Counted from the first letter of the stretch, positions 26,788 through 35,016 are shown. The stretch is 36,162 nucleotides of DNA from Acinetobacter sp. Ver3 (GCF_000632455.1 NZ_JFYL01000031.1:1-36162), one strand, 5' to 3'. Translations and numbers: made by a program. Notes: generated from the sequence alone by a model not told the origin.

Positions 26788-27627
26788 TTATTTTTTACTT
26801 GCTCTCACTTGTACATATCGTACGATTCCCTCTTGATAAAGTTTCGCACACAACTTTGCTGTCATCTTAATTTTTGCCAAATCTAAAACGTGATACGAAT
26901 AAGCTTGGATGTTATTTTTAAAAATATCACTCTGAATATACGTTGCAAATCCTGCAAATACCTCGTGACTCAAATCTTGAATATGTATATCTCTAAAACC
27001 CGTTTGCACTAAGATTGATTTCGTTTCATCGAATGAGTGCAAATGGTTCAGTTGAACGTCAGCTGCTTTTAATAATAATTTAACTTTCAATTGCGCTAGA
27101 GGACTCAAAGTATAGAACTTTGAATTCAAAGCAAGATAATGAAATGCTAAGCGTCCTTTTGAATTCAAAATACCATCTACAGAACGAAGAAATAAATTCA
27201 AATTACTGTGATAAGCAGCATCGATGCAAATTGCCGCATCAAATTTAAATTCAAATGATCTAGATTCTAAATTTAAAAATGTTCCCTGCGAGATCCGATT
27301 GACATGAGGTAAAAACTTACGCGTATGATTTACATAATATTCTTGTAATTCAATTCCTTCCAAGTATTCGATTTGAAATTTTTCTTTCCATAAAATTAGG
27401 CTAGCACCTTGCCCACAACCTAAATCAATTAATTTATCTTTTGAATTTAAATCGATAGATTGAGCAAGGGTTATTGCGAGTAACTCGCAGGCTTGTGGAT
27501 AATTCAGCTGGTCAGTTTGCCATAGACCTAAATTACTCCAAGCACAATTACGGTGATCCCCCAATAAAACTGCATTGATCGCGTATTTATGTTGAGGTGC
27601 TTTCATCCATGCTTGGAGCTTCTTCAT
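26788..27627 (-). CDS. Class I SAM-dependent methyltransferase paired with a flavin oxidoreductase
   Basis: A 279-residue methyltransferase. Motif I is KLIDLGCGQGASLILWKEKF (about residues 64-83), and IEYLEGIELQEYYVNHTRKF holds the acidic ribose-binding residue. FKFDAAICIDAAYHSNLNLFLRSV and LNSKGRLAFHYLAL are motifs IV-V. It begins 8 nt after the oxidoreductase gene, so the pair is co-transcribed. The layout resembles lipid- or isoprenoid-modifying methyltransferases; the substrate is unknown. Confidence 0.85.
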   Translation of the reverse strand: MKKLQAWMKAPQHKYAINAVLLGDHRNCAWSNLGLWQTDQLNYPQACELLAITLAQSIDLNSKDKLIDLGCGQGASLILWKEKFQIEYLEGIELQEYYVNHTRKFLPHVNRISQGTFLNLESRSFEFKFDAAICIDAAYHSNLNLFLRSVDGILNSKGRLAFHYLALNSKFYTLSPLAQLKVKLLLKAADVQLNHLHSFDETKSILVQTGFRDIHIQDLSHEVFAGFATYIQSDIFKNNIQAYSYHVLDLAKIKMTAKLCAKLYQEGIVRYVQVRASKK

Positions 27628-27635
27628 TCAATCCC

Positions 27636-28934
27636 TTAATATCCTAACTCAGGTGCAACCTGTACCTTAGGCTTTAAACCTAAAAATGGTAACGGCGCAT
27701 CAAGTAATTTTGCTATATCCATTGCTGAAGTCACCGCTGACTCCAAAATTGGTAATCCATCACATGACCAAGAGCCACAATAAAATACTTTACGACCTTG
27801 TTGTTGGTGACGAGCACTCAACTCATGCGTTAGTGGTAGAGTATGACGGTCTACAACAGCTCTAGTGAGTTTCACTTTATGTATTACTTTTTTAGGATCA
27901 ATCTCAATTACTGGATTCCAAGTTTGAAAAACAGGAGATTTACCCACTAATGTTGGCTCAATCGAATTCAGCCAAACAGTGAAATGCTGTTTAGTAAATT
28001 TACGATCCATCATATAACTCAATACGCACCAATCTTTACGCTTCACAGGCATTACCACTGAATCAGTATGAATGACCAGCTCACCATCAACAAACTTAAA
28101 TTGTTTGAGAAGTGCAATATCATCCGCAAACTGTTCAGCATCTAAAAACTCATGAACTTTTGTTGTTGGTGTCGCGACAATCACGCGATCAAATAAGTCA
28201 GATTCACCTGCTTCATTTTCCACATAGACTAAATCACCCTGCTCTTGTACACGAGTAATGGGCTGCCCACTTCTTAAATCGATATCTTCCAGCAATTTAT
28301 CTACGAAAGCTGGAGTCCCACCTTGAATTCGAAGAAGTGCATCTCCATCCGTCAGTTGGCGTAAGAAAATCAACAATGGTTTCGCTGGCCATTCACCAAT
28401 GGTTTTTGCATCACATGTACAAATGGTAAATAGGACAGGCATGACTGCCCCATTCCAAAATACTTCTTCTATTTGGTTATATTTAACGAACTCATCTAAA
28501 GTGATATCTTGATTTTTAGATTTAAAAAACTGCTTCAATGCAGATCTAAGTTGTAACATCCCTTTCACTAAACGGATGCCATATTGCTTTAATCCTTTTC
28601 GATTGTTAATGATTGGAAAGTTGCCTATGCGTGAACGTGATGTTGTCAGCCAAGTATCGATTTTATCTTCAAATAACCAGCTACATGACATATAGGTACG
28701 TACTGGAAAAGTATTGAGACCCAAATGTGTGGCAAGACTCAATGTATTTTTCCAGAGCATTGGATTCATGACACGTAATGGCGAATCAATAATCCCACCT
28801 TCATACTCAAGACTATAACTATCCATACCACGCCCTGGAAGCGCCTCGAAAACTGTGATCTGGTGACCAGCATCCTTGAGAATTCTCGCAGTTGCCAACC
28901 CTGCCATACCACTTCCAATCACTGCAATTTTCAA
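27636..28934 (-). CDS. FAD-dependent amine oxidase-like oxidoreductase
   Basis: A 432-residue flavoprotein. The Rossmann start is KIAVIGSGMAGLATARILKD (GxGxxG for the FAD ADP), followed by ITVFEA with the ribose-binding Glu. A second cluster is ADQFADDIALLKQF-type substrate region, then VIVATPTTKV and the C-terminal FYCGSWSCDGLPILESAVTS, the FAD-binding end typical of NAD(P)-binding amine oxidase/desaturase proteins. The frame opens at a GTG (28982), but a TTG at 28934 gives the normal family N-terminus with GGA 9 nt upstream; start uncertain. Co-transcribed with the methyltransferase. Confidence 0.83.
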   Translation of the reverse strand: MKIAVIGSGMAGLATARILKDAGHQITVFEALPGRGMDSYSLEYEGGIIDSPLRVMNPMLWKNTLSLATHLGLNTFPVRTYMSCSWLFEDKIDTWLTTSRSRIGNFPIINNRKGLKQYGIRLVKGMLQLRSALKQFFKSKNQDITLDEFVKYNQIEEVFWNGAVMPVLFTICTCDAKTIGEWPAKPLLIFLRQLTDGDALLRIQGGTPAFVDKLLEDIDLRSGQPITRVQEQGDLVYVENEAGESDLFDRVIVATPTTKVHEFLDAEQFADDIALLKQFKFVDGELVIHTDSVVMPVKRKDWCVLSYMMDRKFTKQHFTVWLNSIEPTLVGKSPVFQTWNPVIEIDPKKVIHKVKLTRAVVDRHTLPLTHELSARHQQQGRKVFYCGSWSCDGLPILESAVTSAMDIAKLLDAPLPFLGLKPKVQVAPELGY

Positions 28935-28982
28935 AATTATGATCCAAGCATTAAAAATTTTTTTAATTATGCGATAGAACAC

Positions 28983-29287
28983 TTTGAAACTTGCTATTAA
29001 AAACTTCCAGATTTTATTTGTTTTTGATTAATTTTTAATCAAATAAATTTGCGTAAAATTCTTGCTACACTATTCGTCATACGCTAAATATTTAATACAC
29101 TTGTATTTTTTAAGAAATCAAAAAAAATGTTTAAAAACAAAATAGATATTTTCACCAATAATTTAATTTTTTAGTTTACAGCTTAAAAAAAATGCATTAT
29201 CATTGTTTTGAAAATGAGAACTACATCACATTAATAAGAAGCACAAATAGAATGTGATCTAGAAAATAAATATAAATTACAGCGTAT
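28983..29287. other. AT-rich intergenic region holding the oxidoreductase promoter and a possible sRNA
   Basis: No ORF on either strand is convincing. The left part must hold the oxidoreductase promoter. The right part (about 29208-29287) precedes an orphan rightward terminator and may encode a small RNA. Confidence 0.45.
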
Positions 29288-29328
29288 AAGGACCTCTGTT
29301 GTGTGGGATAGAGGTCCTTTATTTTTTT
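29241..29328 (+). ncRNA. Candidate small RNA ending in an orphan terminator
   Basis: A strong rightward terminator (29288-29328) has no gene upstream on its strand; the nearest rightward gene ends over 2.5 kb away. A possible promoter is TTGAAA (29208-29213) with ATTAAT (29230-29235), 16 nt apart, giving a transcript of about 85-90 nt. The promoter is weak and no conserved structure beyond the terminator was found. Alternatives: a decayed gene or a 3' remnant. Confidence 0.38.
29288..29328 (+). terminator. Orphan rightward terminator
   Basis: AAGGACCTCT-(12 nt)-AGAGGTCCTT is a perfect 10-bp stem followed by TTTATTTTTTT on the plus strand. The minus strand has no T-run after the stem, so the direction is clear. 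Confidence 0.82.
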
Positions 29329-29342
29329 AAAATGATGATCAC

Positions 29343-29372
29343 AAAAAAAGCGGAAATGATATTTCCGCTTTT
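29343..29372 (-). terminator. Terminator of the pirin gene
   Basis: AAAGCGGAAAT-gat-ATTTCCGCTTT with an A-run on the left; as minus-strand RNA it ends in a U-tract, 10 nt past the pirin stop. Confidence 0.88.
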
Positions 29373-29382
29373 CTCGTTCCAA

Positions 29383-30252
29383 TTAACGTGCAATTTCACC
29401 AAATTTACCATTATTGAAATCATGAAAAGCTTGAATGATTTCTTCTTTGGTGTTCATGACGAATGGTCCATGCCCTTGAATTGGCTCATTTAGTGGCTCA
29501 CCTGTAAGCACTAAAAATTGTGTATCTTTATATGCTTGCAATTGAATTGCTGCCTCACCATCACGAGCAAACATCACAATTGAACTGTCTAGAACTTTTT
29601 GAGTCCCATTAATTACGAGTTCACCATTCAACACTACAACCAATACGTTGTGATCTACAGGAACATGTATGAATGTTTCATACTCAGCTTTAAGCTGACC
29701 ATCCCACACATTTATTGGAGTAAATGTTTCAGCAGGACCATAATGACCACCAAACTCACCCGCAATTACACGGATGTGACCAGCATCATCATCCATGGTA
29801 ATTGTTGGAATATCATGAGATGTGATCGCTTGATAACGTGGTTGAGTCATTTTATCTTTGGCTGGTAGATTGACCCAAAGCTGTGCCATTTCAAGAATTC
29901 CACCTTTTTGAGCAAATTCAGGAGAATGAAACTCTTCGTGAACCAATCCAGCCCCAGCAGTCATCCATTGCACATCTCCTGCCTCGATAACACCACCACC
30001 ACCACTGGAATCCTTATGTGCCAAACCACCTTGGTAGGCGATAGTCACTGTTTCAAATCCGCGATGAGGATGTGAACCAACACCTAACTGACGTGTCGTT
30101 GGCTCAAAGTGATGTGGTGCACCATAATCTAATAACAAAAAAGGACTAAGTGCTTGACCTAACCGATCATAAGAAAATAAGTTACGCACTGGCAGACCAT
30201 CACCAACCCAATGTGTATGTTGGTTACGATAAACCCCAATTACTCTTTTCAT
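29383..30252 (-). CDS. Pirin family protein (bicupin)
   Basis: A 289-residue double-cupin iron protein. The N-terminal cupin has the metal site VGSHPHRGFETVTIAYQGGLAHKDS (two His, Glu/His ligands) and WMTAGAGLVHEEF; the C-terminal pirin domain follows (LWVNLPAKDKMTQPRYQAI). Bacterial pirins include quercetin 2,3-dioxygenases and redox-linked regulators. It diverges from the YcaC-like hydrolase gene over a 300-bp region with an inverted repeat, next to a LysR regulator. The specific role is unknown. Confidence 0.94.
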   Translation of the reverse strand: MKRVIGVYRNQHTHWVGDGLPVRNLFSYDRLGQALSPFLLLDYGAPHHFEPTTRQLGVGSHPHRGFETVTIAYQGGLAHKDSSGGGGVIEAGDVQWMTAGAGLVHEEFHSPEFAQKGGILEMAQLWVNLPAKDKMTQPRYQAITSHDIPTITMDDDAGHIRVIAGEFGGHYGPAETFTPINVWDGQLKAEYETFIHVPVDHNVLVVVLNGELVINGTQKVLDSSIVMFARDGEAAIQLQAYKDTQFLVLTGEPLNEPIQGHGPFVMNTKEEIIQAFHDFNNGKFGEIAR

Positions 30253-30552
30253 CTTTTACTCCTATATTCGATAGGATGAACATGCGCTCATTTTAGACTT
30301 TGCACAGAAAATAAAAAGAGCTTTACTGCCACACAGATTCCTATTTTTATGATTATAATAATCTAAATTAATTCATATATGTGACTATTCACTGAAATTT
30401 GAAATTCATGATTACAATATTCCTATTAATAAGACTAATTGTCCTAAAAATGGTCACAAATTTATCTCATTTTCAGTCTAATATAACTGGTGACTGAATA
30501 CGAGTTTATTGATACGTATTCACACTTACTAACATCATAGAGGCTAATAATA
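30253..30552. other. 300-bp divergent promoter region between pirin and ycaC
   Basis: AT-rich, no ORF. It holds an 8-bp inverted repeat at 30495-30522 and several ATT/AAT-rich dyads that could serve a LysR-type regulator; no unique promoter could be picked. Confidence 0.5.
30495..30522. promoter_or_regulatory. Candidate operator upstream of ycaC
   Basis: TGAATACG-N12-CGTATTCA is a perfect 8-bp inverted repeat, 30 bp before the ycaC-like start, where the promoter or transcript start should be. It is a plausible site for the nearby LysR regulator or for a repressor. Confidence 0.5.
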
Positions 30553-31179
30553 ATGGGCAAACCTTACGTTCGTTTAGATAAAGATAATGCAGTAGTGCTT
30601 TTAGTCGATCACCAAACAGGTCTTCTTTCTCTTGTACGTGATATCGATCCTGATAAGTTTAAAAACAATGTTTTAGCACTAGCAGCAGCAGCAAAATACT
30701 TTAACTTGCCGACGATTTTAACAACAAGTTTTGAAGATGGTCCTAATGGTCCACTCGTTCCAGAATTAGTTGAAATGTTCCCTGATGCTCCATATATCGC
30801 GCGTCCAGGTCAAATCAATGCTTGGGATAACGAAGATTTTGTAAATGCTGTTAAAGCGACAGGTAAAAAACAACTGATCATCGCTGGTGTTGTGACTGAA
30901 GTATGTGTTGCATTCCCTACACTTTCAGCTCTTGCTGAAGACTTTGATGTATTCGTGATTACTGATGCATCTGGTACATTCAACCAAATTACGCGTGATG
31001 CTGCATGGAACCGCATGTCTCAAGCAGGTGCTCAACTTATGACATGGTTTGGTGCTGCAGGTGAGTTACATCGTGACTGGCGTAATGATATCGAAGGTTT
31101 AGGTGCTTTATTCGGTGAGCATATTCCTGACTATAAAAACTTAATGGTTAGCTATGTAAAGAATACCACTAAAAAATAA
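30553..31179 (+). CDS. ycaC: YcaC-like isochorismatase-family hydrolase
   Basis: A 208-residue cysteine hydrolase. Catalytic residues are Asp in VLLVDHQTG (about residue 19) and Cys in VVTEVCVAFPTLSAL (about residue 118), with the usual cis-peptide VVTE. Family members hydrolyse amide or ester bonds; YcaC's natural substrate is unknown. AGAGG precedes the ATG and a strong terminator follows. The pirin/ycaC/lysR grouping is common and suggests joint control. Confidence 0.92.
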   Translation: MGKPYVRLDKDNAVVLLVDHQTGLLSLVRDIDPDKFKNNVLALAAAAKYFNLPTILTTSFEDGPNGPLVPELVEMFPDAPYIARPGQINAWDNEDFVNAVKATGKKQLIIAGVVTEVCVAFPTLSALAEDFDVFVITDASGTFNQITRDAAWNRMSQAGAQLMTWFGAAGELHRDWRNDIEGLGALFGEHIPDYKNLMVSYVKNTTKK

Positions 31180-31187
31180 TATTTAAT

Positions 31188-31214
31188 AAAAGCGACCTTT
31201 TGGTCGCTTTTTTT
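31188..31214 (+). terminator. Terminator of ycaC
   Basis: AAAAGCGACC-tttt-GGTCGCTTTT with a T-run about 10 nt after the stop. Confidence 0.92.
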
Positions 31215-31301
31215 TACCATATTCAAAACCCAAGATGATTTCTTGAACGGCTTAGTTTAACCTATGCTTAAACTTTATCAGATCAGGCGTCGAGGTGAAA
31301 A

Positions 31302-32225
31302 TTGCATTCATTTGATGACTATTACTATTTTTATTTGGTCGTTAAATACGGCGGTTTCAGTGCTGCTAGTGACGCGTCAAATATAACTAAATCAAAGCTT
31401 AGTCGACGTATTTTAGAACTCGAAGCAAAATTTAATGTCACACTCATTCAACGTTCTACTCGCCATTTCAAAGTAACGCCTTTAGGTCAAGAATTTTTTC
31501 AAGAATGTGAAAAAGTAATCAACCAAGTTGATTGCGCTCATAATGTTTTACTTAAACAGAAAAGTGAACCTCAGGGTCTAGTTAAAATTAGTTGCCCACC
31601 CGTAATGATGCGTTATCAAATTCGCTCTTTACTCAATGATTTTTTGAAGCGCTATCCAAAAGTTCAAGTCGAGATGGAATTAACCAGCCGACGCGTAGAT
31701 GTATTGCACGATGATATTGACTTGGCGATCAGAACTAATTTTTCTGCCAATGAAGACTCCACCATCGTGGTTCGTGATGTCATCAAAACCACTCATTGTT
31801 TAGTGGCAACCCCTGAGCTTTTACAGGGTCGCGTTTTAGAATATCCAACTGAAATCAATGATTTTCCAACAATTGTTTTAGGAACTCAAAAAACACACTA
31901 TCAATGGAATTTGCACCGAATTGAAGGGCATGATCTCATTGAAATTCCATTACAACCACGTATTAAAAGTAATGATTTGGCTGGTGTGTATTATTCAGTG
32001 ATGGATGGATTAGGTATTGCAGATCTACCTTATCTTACAGTGCAAAAGGATTTGGCAGCAGGACGGCTTATACACATCTTACCTGACTGGTGCTCAAATA
32101 TAGGGACTGTGCAACTCGTTTATGCATCACGTAAAGGACAACGACTCGTGATGGAAAAACTCATCGACCACTTGGTTGAAGGTTTACGACAAGCAGCACA
32201 AAATCAAGAAGGTTATGCCTCTTAA
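31302..32225 (+). CDS. LysR-family transcriptional regulator
   Basis: A 307-residue LysR-type activator. The N-terminal winged HTH is FYLVVKYGGFSAASDASNITKSKLSRRILELEAKFNVTLIQRSTR; the effector-binding domain follows (GLVKISCPPVMMRYQIRSLL). The start is TTG at 31302: GAGGTG lies 6-7 nt upstream, and the earlier GTG frame stops at once. Effector unknown. Its place next to ycaC and pirin suggests it controls them. Its 3' end shares a bidirectional terminator with ahpC. Confidence 0.93.
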   Translation: MHSFDDYYYFYLVVKYGGFSAASDASNITKSKLSRRILELEAKFNVTLIQRSTRHFKVTPLGQEFFQECEKVINQVDCAHNVLLKQKSEPQGLVKISCPPVMMRYQIRSLLNDFLKRYPKVQVEMELTSRRVDVLHDDIDLAIRTNFSANEDSTIVVRDVIKTTHCLVATPELLQGRVLEYPTEINDFPTIVLGTQKTHYQWNLHRIEGHDLIEIPLQPRIKSNDLAGVYYSVMDGLGIADLPYLTVQKDLAAGRLIHILPDWCSNIGTVQLVYASRKGQRLVMEKLIDHLVEGLRQAAQNQEGYAS

Positions 32226-32230
32226 TAAAA

Positions 32231-32253
32231 AACCAGCACATCGTGCTGGTTCT
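32231..32253. terminator. Bidirectional terminator between lysR and ahpC
   Basis: AACCAGCAC-atc-GTGCTGGTT; the T-run is better on the minus strand, so it mainly serves ahpC. Confidence 0.82.
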
Positions 32254-32270
32254 TTACTTTTCAACTTAAT

Positions 32271-32834
32271 TTAGATCTTACCTACAAGATCGATTGATGG
32301 TGCAAGTGTAGCATCACCTTCTTTCCATTTCGCAGGACATACTTCGCCTGGGTGGGCATGAACATATTGAGCCGCTTTCACTTTGCGAAGAAGTTCTTGA
32401 GCATCACGACCAATACCACCTGCATTAATCTCTACAATTTGAATTTTTCCTTCAGGATCAATTACAAATGTACCACGATCTGCCAAACCTTCAGATTCAA
32501 TCAATACATCAAAGTTTTTAGACAATGTCCACGTTGGGTCACCAATAAGTGGATACTGAATTTTACCAATCACATCTGAAGTATCATGCCAAGCTTTATG
32601 TGTGAAATGAGTATCTGTAGATACACCATAAATTTCTACACCTAACTTTTGGAATTCAGCATAGTTATCAGCAAGATCGCCTAATTCTGTTGGACATACA
32701 AATGTAAAATCTGCAGGATAGAAAAAGACAACAGACCATTTACCTTTAAAATCTTGCTCAGAAACTTCAATGAACTCACCATTTTGATAAGCAGTTGCAT
32801 TGAATGGTTTGACTTCAGTATTGATTAAACTCAT
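32271..32834 (-). CDS. ahpC: Alkyl hydroperoxide reductase subunit C (2-Cys peroxiredoxin)
   Basis: A 187-residue cytoplasmic peroxidase reducing H2O2 and organic hydroperoxides. Peroxidatic Cys47 lies in [13 protein letters not shown] and resolving Cys166 in [13 protein letters not shown], the classic AhpC pair. Its reductant AhpF is not encoded beside it. It stands alone with a 400-bp upstream region in which no OxyR-like site was recognised by eye. Confidence 0.97.
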   Translation of the reverse strand: MSLINTEVKPFNATAYQNGEFIEVSEQDFKGKWSVVFFYPADFTFVCPTELGDLADNYAEFQKLGVEIYGVSTDTHFTHKAWHDTSDVIGKIQYPLIGDPTWTLSKNFDVLIESEGLADRGTFVIDPEGKIQIVEINAGGIGRDAQELLRKVKAAQYVHAHPGEVCPAKWKEGDATLAPSIDLVGKI

Positions 32835-33251
32835 GTGTTTTCCTCTATTTCTTTGTGAGAGTGTTGCTTCGTTGAAATAGAGAATACAAAAGATGATTGG
32901 ATTGGTAAAACCGAAAGTATTTATAAAAACAATCGAATTTCCAGATTTAAAAGTTAATATATTTCTTTAAGAGAATAAATTAAATATAAAACACTGATTT
33001 TTTAAAACTTATTTAATTGGTTTCAAATTTTTGAAAATAATACTTTTCTTTTTTCATCCCAAAGAGAAAGATCATTCACTCTGTATGACCATAAACGATT
33101 CGAGTAATATCCATTGGGTTTAACCTCACACTATGAAAGCTCACTGTTCGAGGCTTACGATTCACCATCTTTCCCAAGATCATTAATCAAACGCTGATCT
33201 ATTTCTATAATCATTATAAGAAACGATTGAAAATCTTGCTGCTCTAGCTTA
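32835..33251. other. 417-bp region between ahpC and the flavin reductase gene
   Basis: The left part is the AT-rich ahpC promoter region. On the minus strand at 33155-33271 and 33076-33168 are two short overlapping open frames of 38 and 30 codons (GTG start in the reductase 3' end; ATG with MVNRKPRTVSFHSVRLNPMD). They have a coding look but no family I know, and may be a broken gene. Confidence 0.35.
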
Positions 33252-33746
33252 TTAAACTTCCTCTTCTGCACTCACCTGATGATAAGATCGATTAAAATAG
33301 ACAAGACTTTCCTCTTGCGAGCTTTGTTGAATGGCTACAACTCGGCAAATAAAAATACTGTGTGTGCCCACTCGTTGAATTTGCTCAATCTCACAATCAA
33401 AACTGACTAAAGCGTCCTTTAAGACCGGGCAACCTGTTTTCAATTTACCCCATTGGGCTAATCCAAAACGTTGTTCTGCACTTAATTGACTCGATGCAAA
33501 AGCATTTGAAAGAGACTCATGTTGAGAACTGAGCACATTGACAGATAAAACTTTGTTCTCAATAAAATACTGATGAGATCGGGATGATTGATTCATACAC
33601 ACCAAAAGCGTAGCAGGTGAATCAGTAACGCTACATACAGCAGAAGCCGTGAAACCATGCTGTCCTGTTTCACCAGCTGTTGTAATAATATTGACTGCAG
33701 TGGTTAATAAAGACATTGCGTTTCTGTAGTCTGAAGCTTCAACCAT
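33252..33746 (-). CDS. Flavin reductase family protein (HpaC/RutF-like)
   Basis: A 164-residue flavin reductase that passes NAD(P)H electrons to FMN or FAD for a partner oxygenase. Characteristic are MSLLTTAVNIITTAGETGQHGFTASAVCSVTDSPATLLVCMN at the N-terminal half and the H-S-I-F-I-C-R-V-V segment later, both typical of the HpaC/DIM6 fold. In Acinetobacter such a reductase adjoins the mesX-mesD methionine synthase cluster; here mesD is a decayed fragment, so the reductase may have lost its partner. Confidence 0.88.
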   Translation of the reverse strand: MVEASDYRNAMSLLTTAVNIITTAGETGQHGFTASAVCSVTDSPATLLVCMNQSSRSHQYFIENKVLSVNVLSSQHESLSNAFASSQLSAEQRFGLAQWGKLKTGCPVLKDALVSFDCEIEQIQRVGTHSIFICRVVAIQQSSQEESLVYFNRSYHQVSAEEEV

Positions 33747-33858
33747 TTTTCTCTTCTCAAATATAAATTGCTAAACTCGTGCGAACCTAGGATATAGGTG
33801 ATTGCACAGATGATCCATCTTGAATGTAGAAAATAAACTCAGCTAAAGCACTAACTTC

Positions 33859-34300
33859 TTAGTTTAAGATCGCTGAACCCATACTTAAGGCTTCAAGTTT
33901 GTCACGTCCCACGTGACGAGACAGTGGTATCATTCCACAGTGGGTTGAAGGGTATAGCTTATCAGCATCGACAAATTGCAAAACTTTACGCAAAGTGTTC
34001 ACCATTTCGTCAAGTGTTTCAATTTGATTGGTTGCCACATCGATTACACCGATCATGACTTTCTTCCACGAATCAGTTCAATAAGATCCATGGATATATG
34101 TGAGTTTTGCACTCTAGAGAAATGATGCCCCAACTTAGATTTTTGTAGTATCGGGAGTGACATTTCAAAAGGACACCGTTCATTACTCAAAGTTTGTTTC
34201 CCATTTTTATTATCTTTCATAGAATTACTTTTACAAATATGTATGGCGGTTTCACATTTCAAATTTTCAAGCGCTAGCTCAAGAATAGCAATTCTCTAGA
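33859..34300 (-). pseudogene. mesD: Decayed MesD-type methionine synthase fragment
   Basis: Two frames together encode the C-terminal third of a MesD-like (MetE-core) methionine synthase. Frame 1 has LKCETAIHIC with the zinc HxC pair, then NSHISMDLIELIRGRK. One base is lost at about 34055 and frame 2 continues MIGVIDVATNQIETLDEM, VLQFVDADKLYPSTHCGMIPL with the third zinc Cys. An in-frame TAG at 34296-34298 replaces an expected Trp codon, and a stop at 33859 cuts the end short. Weaker similarity continues to about 34345. The N-terminal two thirds and the MesX (DUF1852) gene are gone. Homology is by remembered family sequence, not a search. Confidence 0.8.
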
Positions 34301-34484
34301 CAAATCAAAATTAACTTTGTATCAAATTACTCAAGGTCATCAATAGAAATAAATCAAGTAGCGATCTAACGTCGCTCGAATTACGAGTCTAAAAGCTCTA
34401 TGATGAACTGTGCTCAGATTATTCACGGTATATTTACTTAAGACCAATCAAAATAATTCGATCAATAAACCTATCATGACTACC
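34301..34484. other. Non-coding scar region
   Basis: Between the mesD remnant and a terminator. Faint, frame-broken resemblance to upstream mesD runs to about 34345; beyond that nothing is recognised. No transposase or terminal repeat was seen. It probably marks the edge of the deletion that removed mesX and most of mesD. Confidence 0.4.
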
Positions 34485-34485
34485 T

Positions 34486-34518
34486 AAAAAAAGAGCCTAG
34501 ATAGTGAATCTAGGCTTC
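34486..34518 (-). terminator. Terminator of the frameshifted small gene
   Basis: AGCCTAGAT-agtga-ATCTAGGCT with an A-run on its left, so as minus-strand RNA it ends in a U-tract, about 10 nt past the stop at 34527. Confidence 0.85.
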
Positions 34519-34526
34519 TCTTATTT

Positions 34527-34879
34527 TTATGCTGGGATACTTGCTACTATATCCTCTCGAGACCAGAGTCTGTGATTTTGTATCGCTTTCTTAAATTTAT
34601 CTTGATGATCTTTAAAGGTTTTACTACTAAAAATAGCATCATTTATGAAAAATATTTTTAAATCATAATCTTATATAGATTATTAAATCCCAAGAAAAAA
34701 GATCGGCCATCTAAGTTTATTTCAAATACTTCACCTGATTCGACTTCAACTTGTTTAGAAACTTCTACAAGAATTTGCCCTCTCATCGTATTTTGAACTT
34801 TATGAAATGGGATAATGTTAATTCGAATGGTTTCACCATTCACTGCTTTTGCTGTAGTCCAGCCATTAGAGATATTCAT
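34527..34879 (-). pseudogene. Small unknown gene with a probable one-base frameshift
   Basis: The first 70 or so residues (MNISNGWTTAKAVNGETIRI, ending GRSFFLGFNNLYK) run to a stop at 34658. Directly at that point the next frame is open with a strongly coding look: DYDLKIFFINDAIFSSKTFK, then NHRLWSREDIVASIPA, stopping at 34527 just before a terminator. That second frame has no start codon of its own. One extra A near 34674 would join NLYK to DYDLK and give 117 residues. Family unknown. So either a disabled gene, a sequencing error, or programmed shifting. Confidence 0.6.
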
Positions 34880-34885
34880 TTTCAC

Positions 34886-35016
34886 TTACTCATTAATGAG
34901 CTCATGTAAAATTAAAAATAATATTAAATATTTAAATCGAGAGTATGGATTCTGATATCGAAGAGGCTCAAGCCTATAATTCAAATTACAATTTTACATT
35001 AGCATGTATTTAATTA
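34886..35016. other. Short AT-rich gap upstream of the frameshifted gene
   Basis: Contains a 12-bp perfect palindrome CTCATTAATGAG at 34889-34900 covering the likely ribosome site of the small gene; otherwise nothing recognisable. Confidence 0.4.

Noticed and set aside
29299..29493. Plus-strand frame across the orphan terminator into the pirin gene
   Set aside because: It runs through two terminators and the antisense of pirin, with no ribosome site.
34346..34480. Possible insertion sequence remnant next to mesD
   Set aside because: No transposase fragment, terminal inverted repeat or target duplication could be seen; a simple deletion explains it as well.
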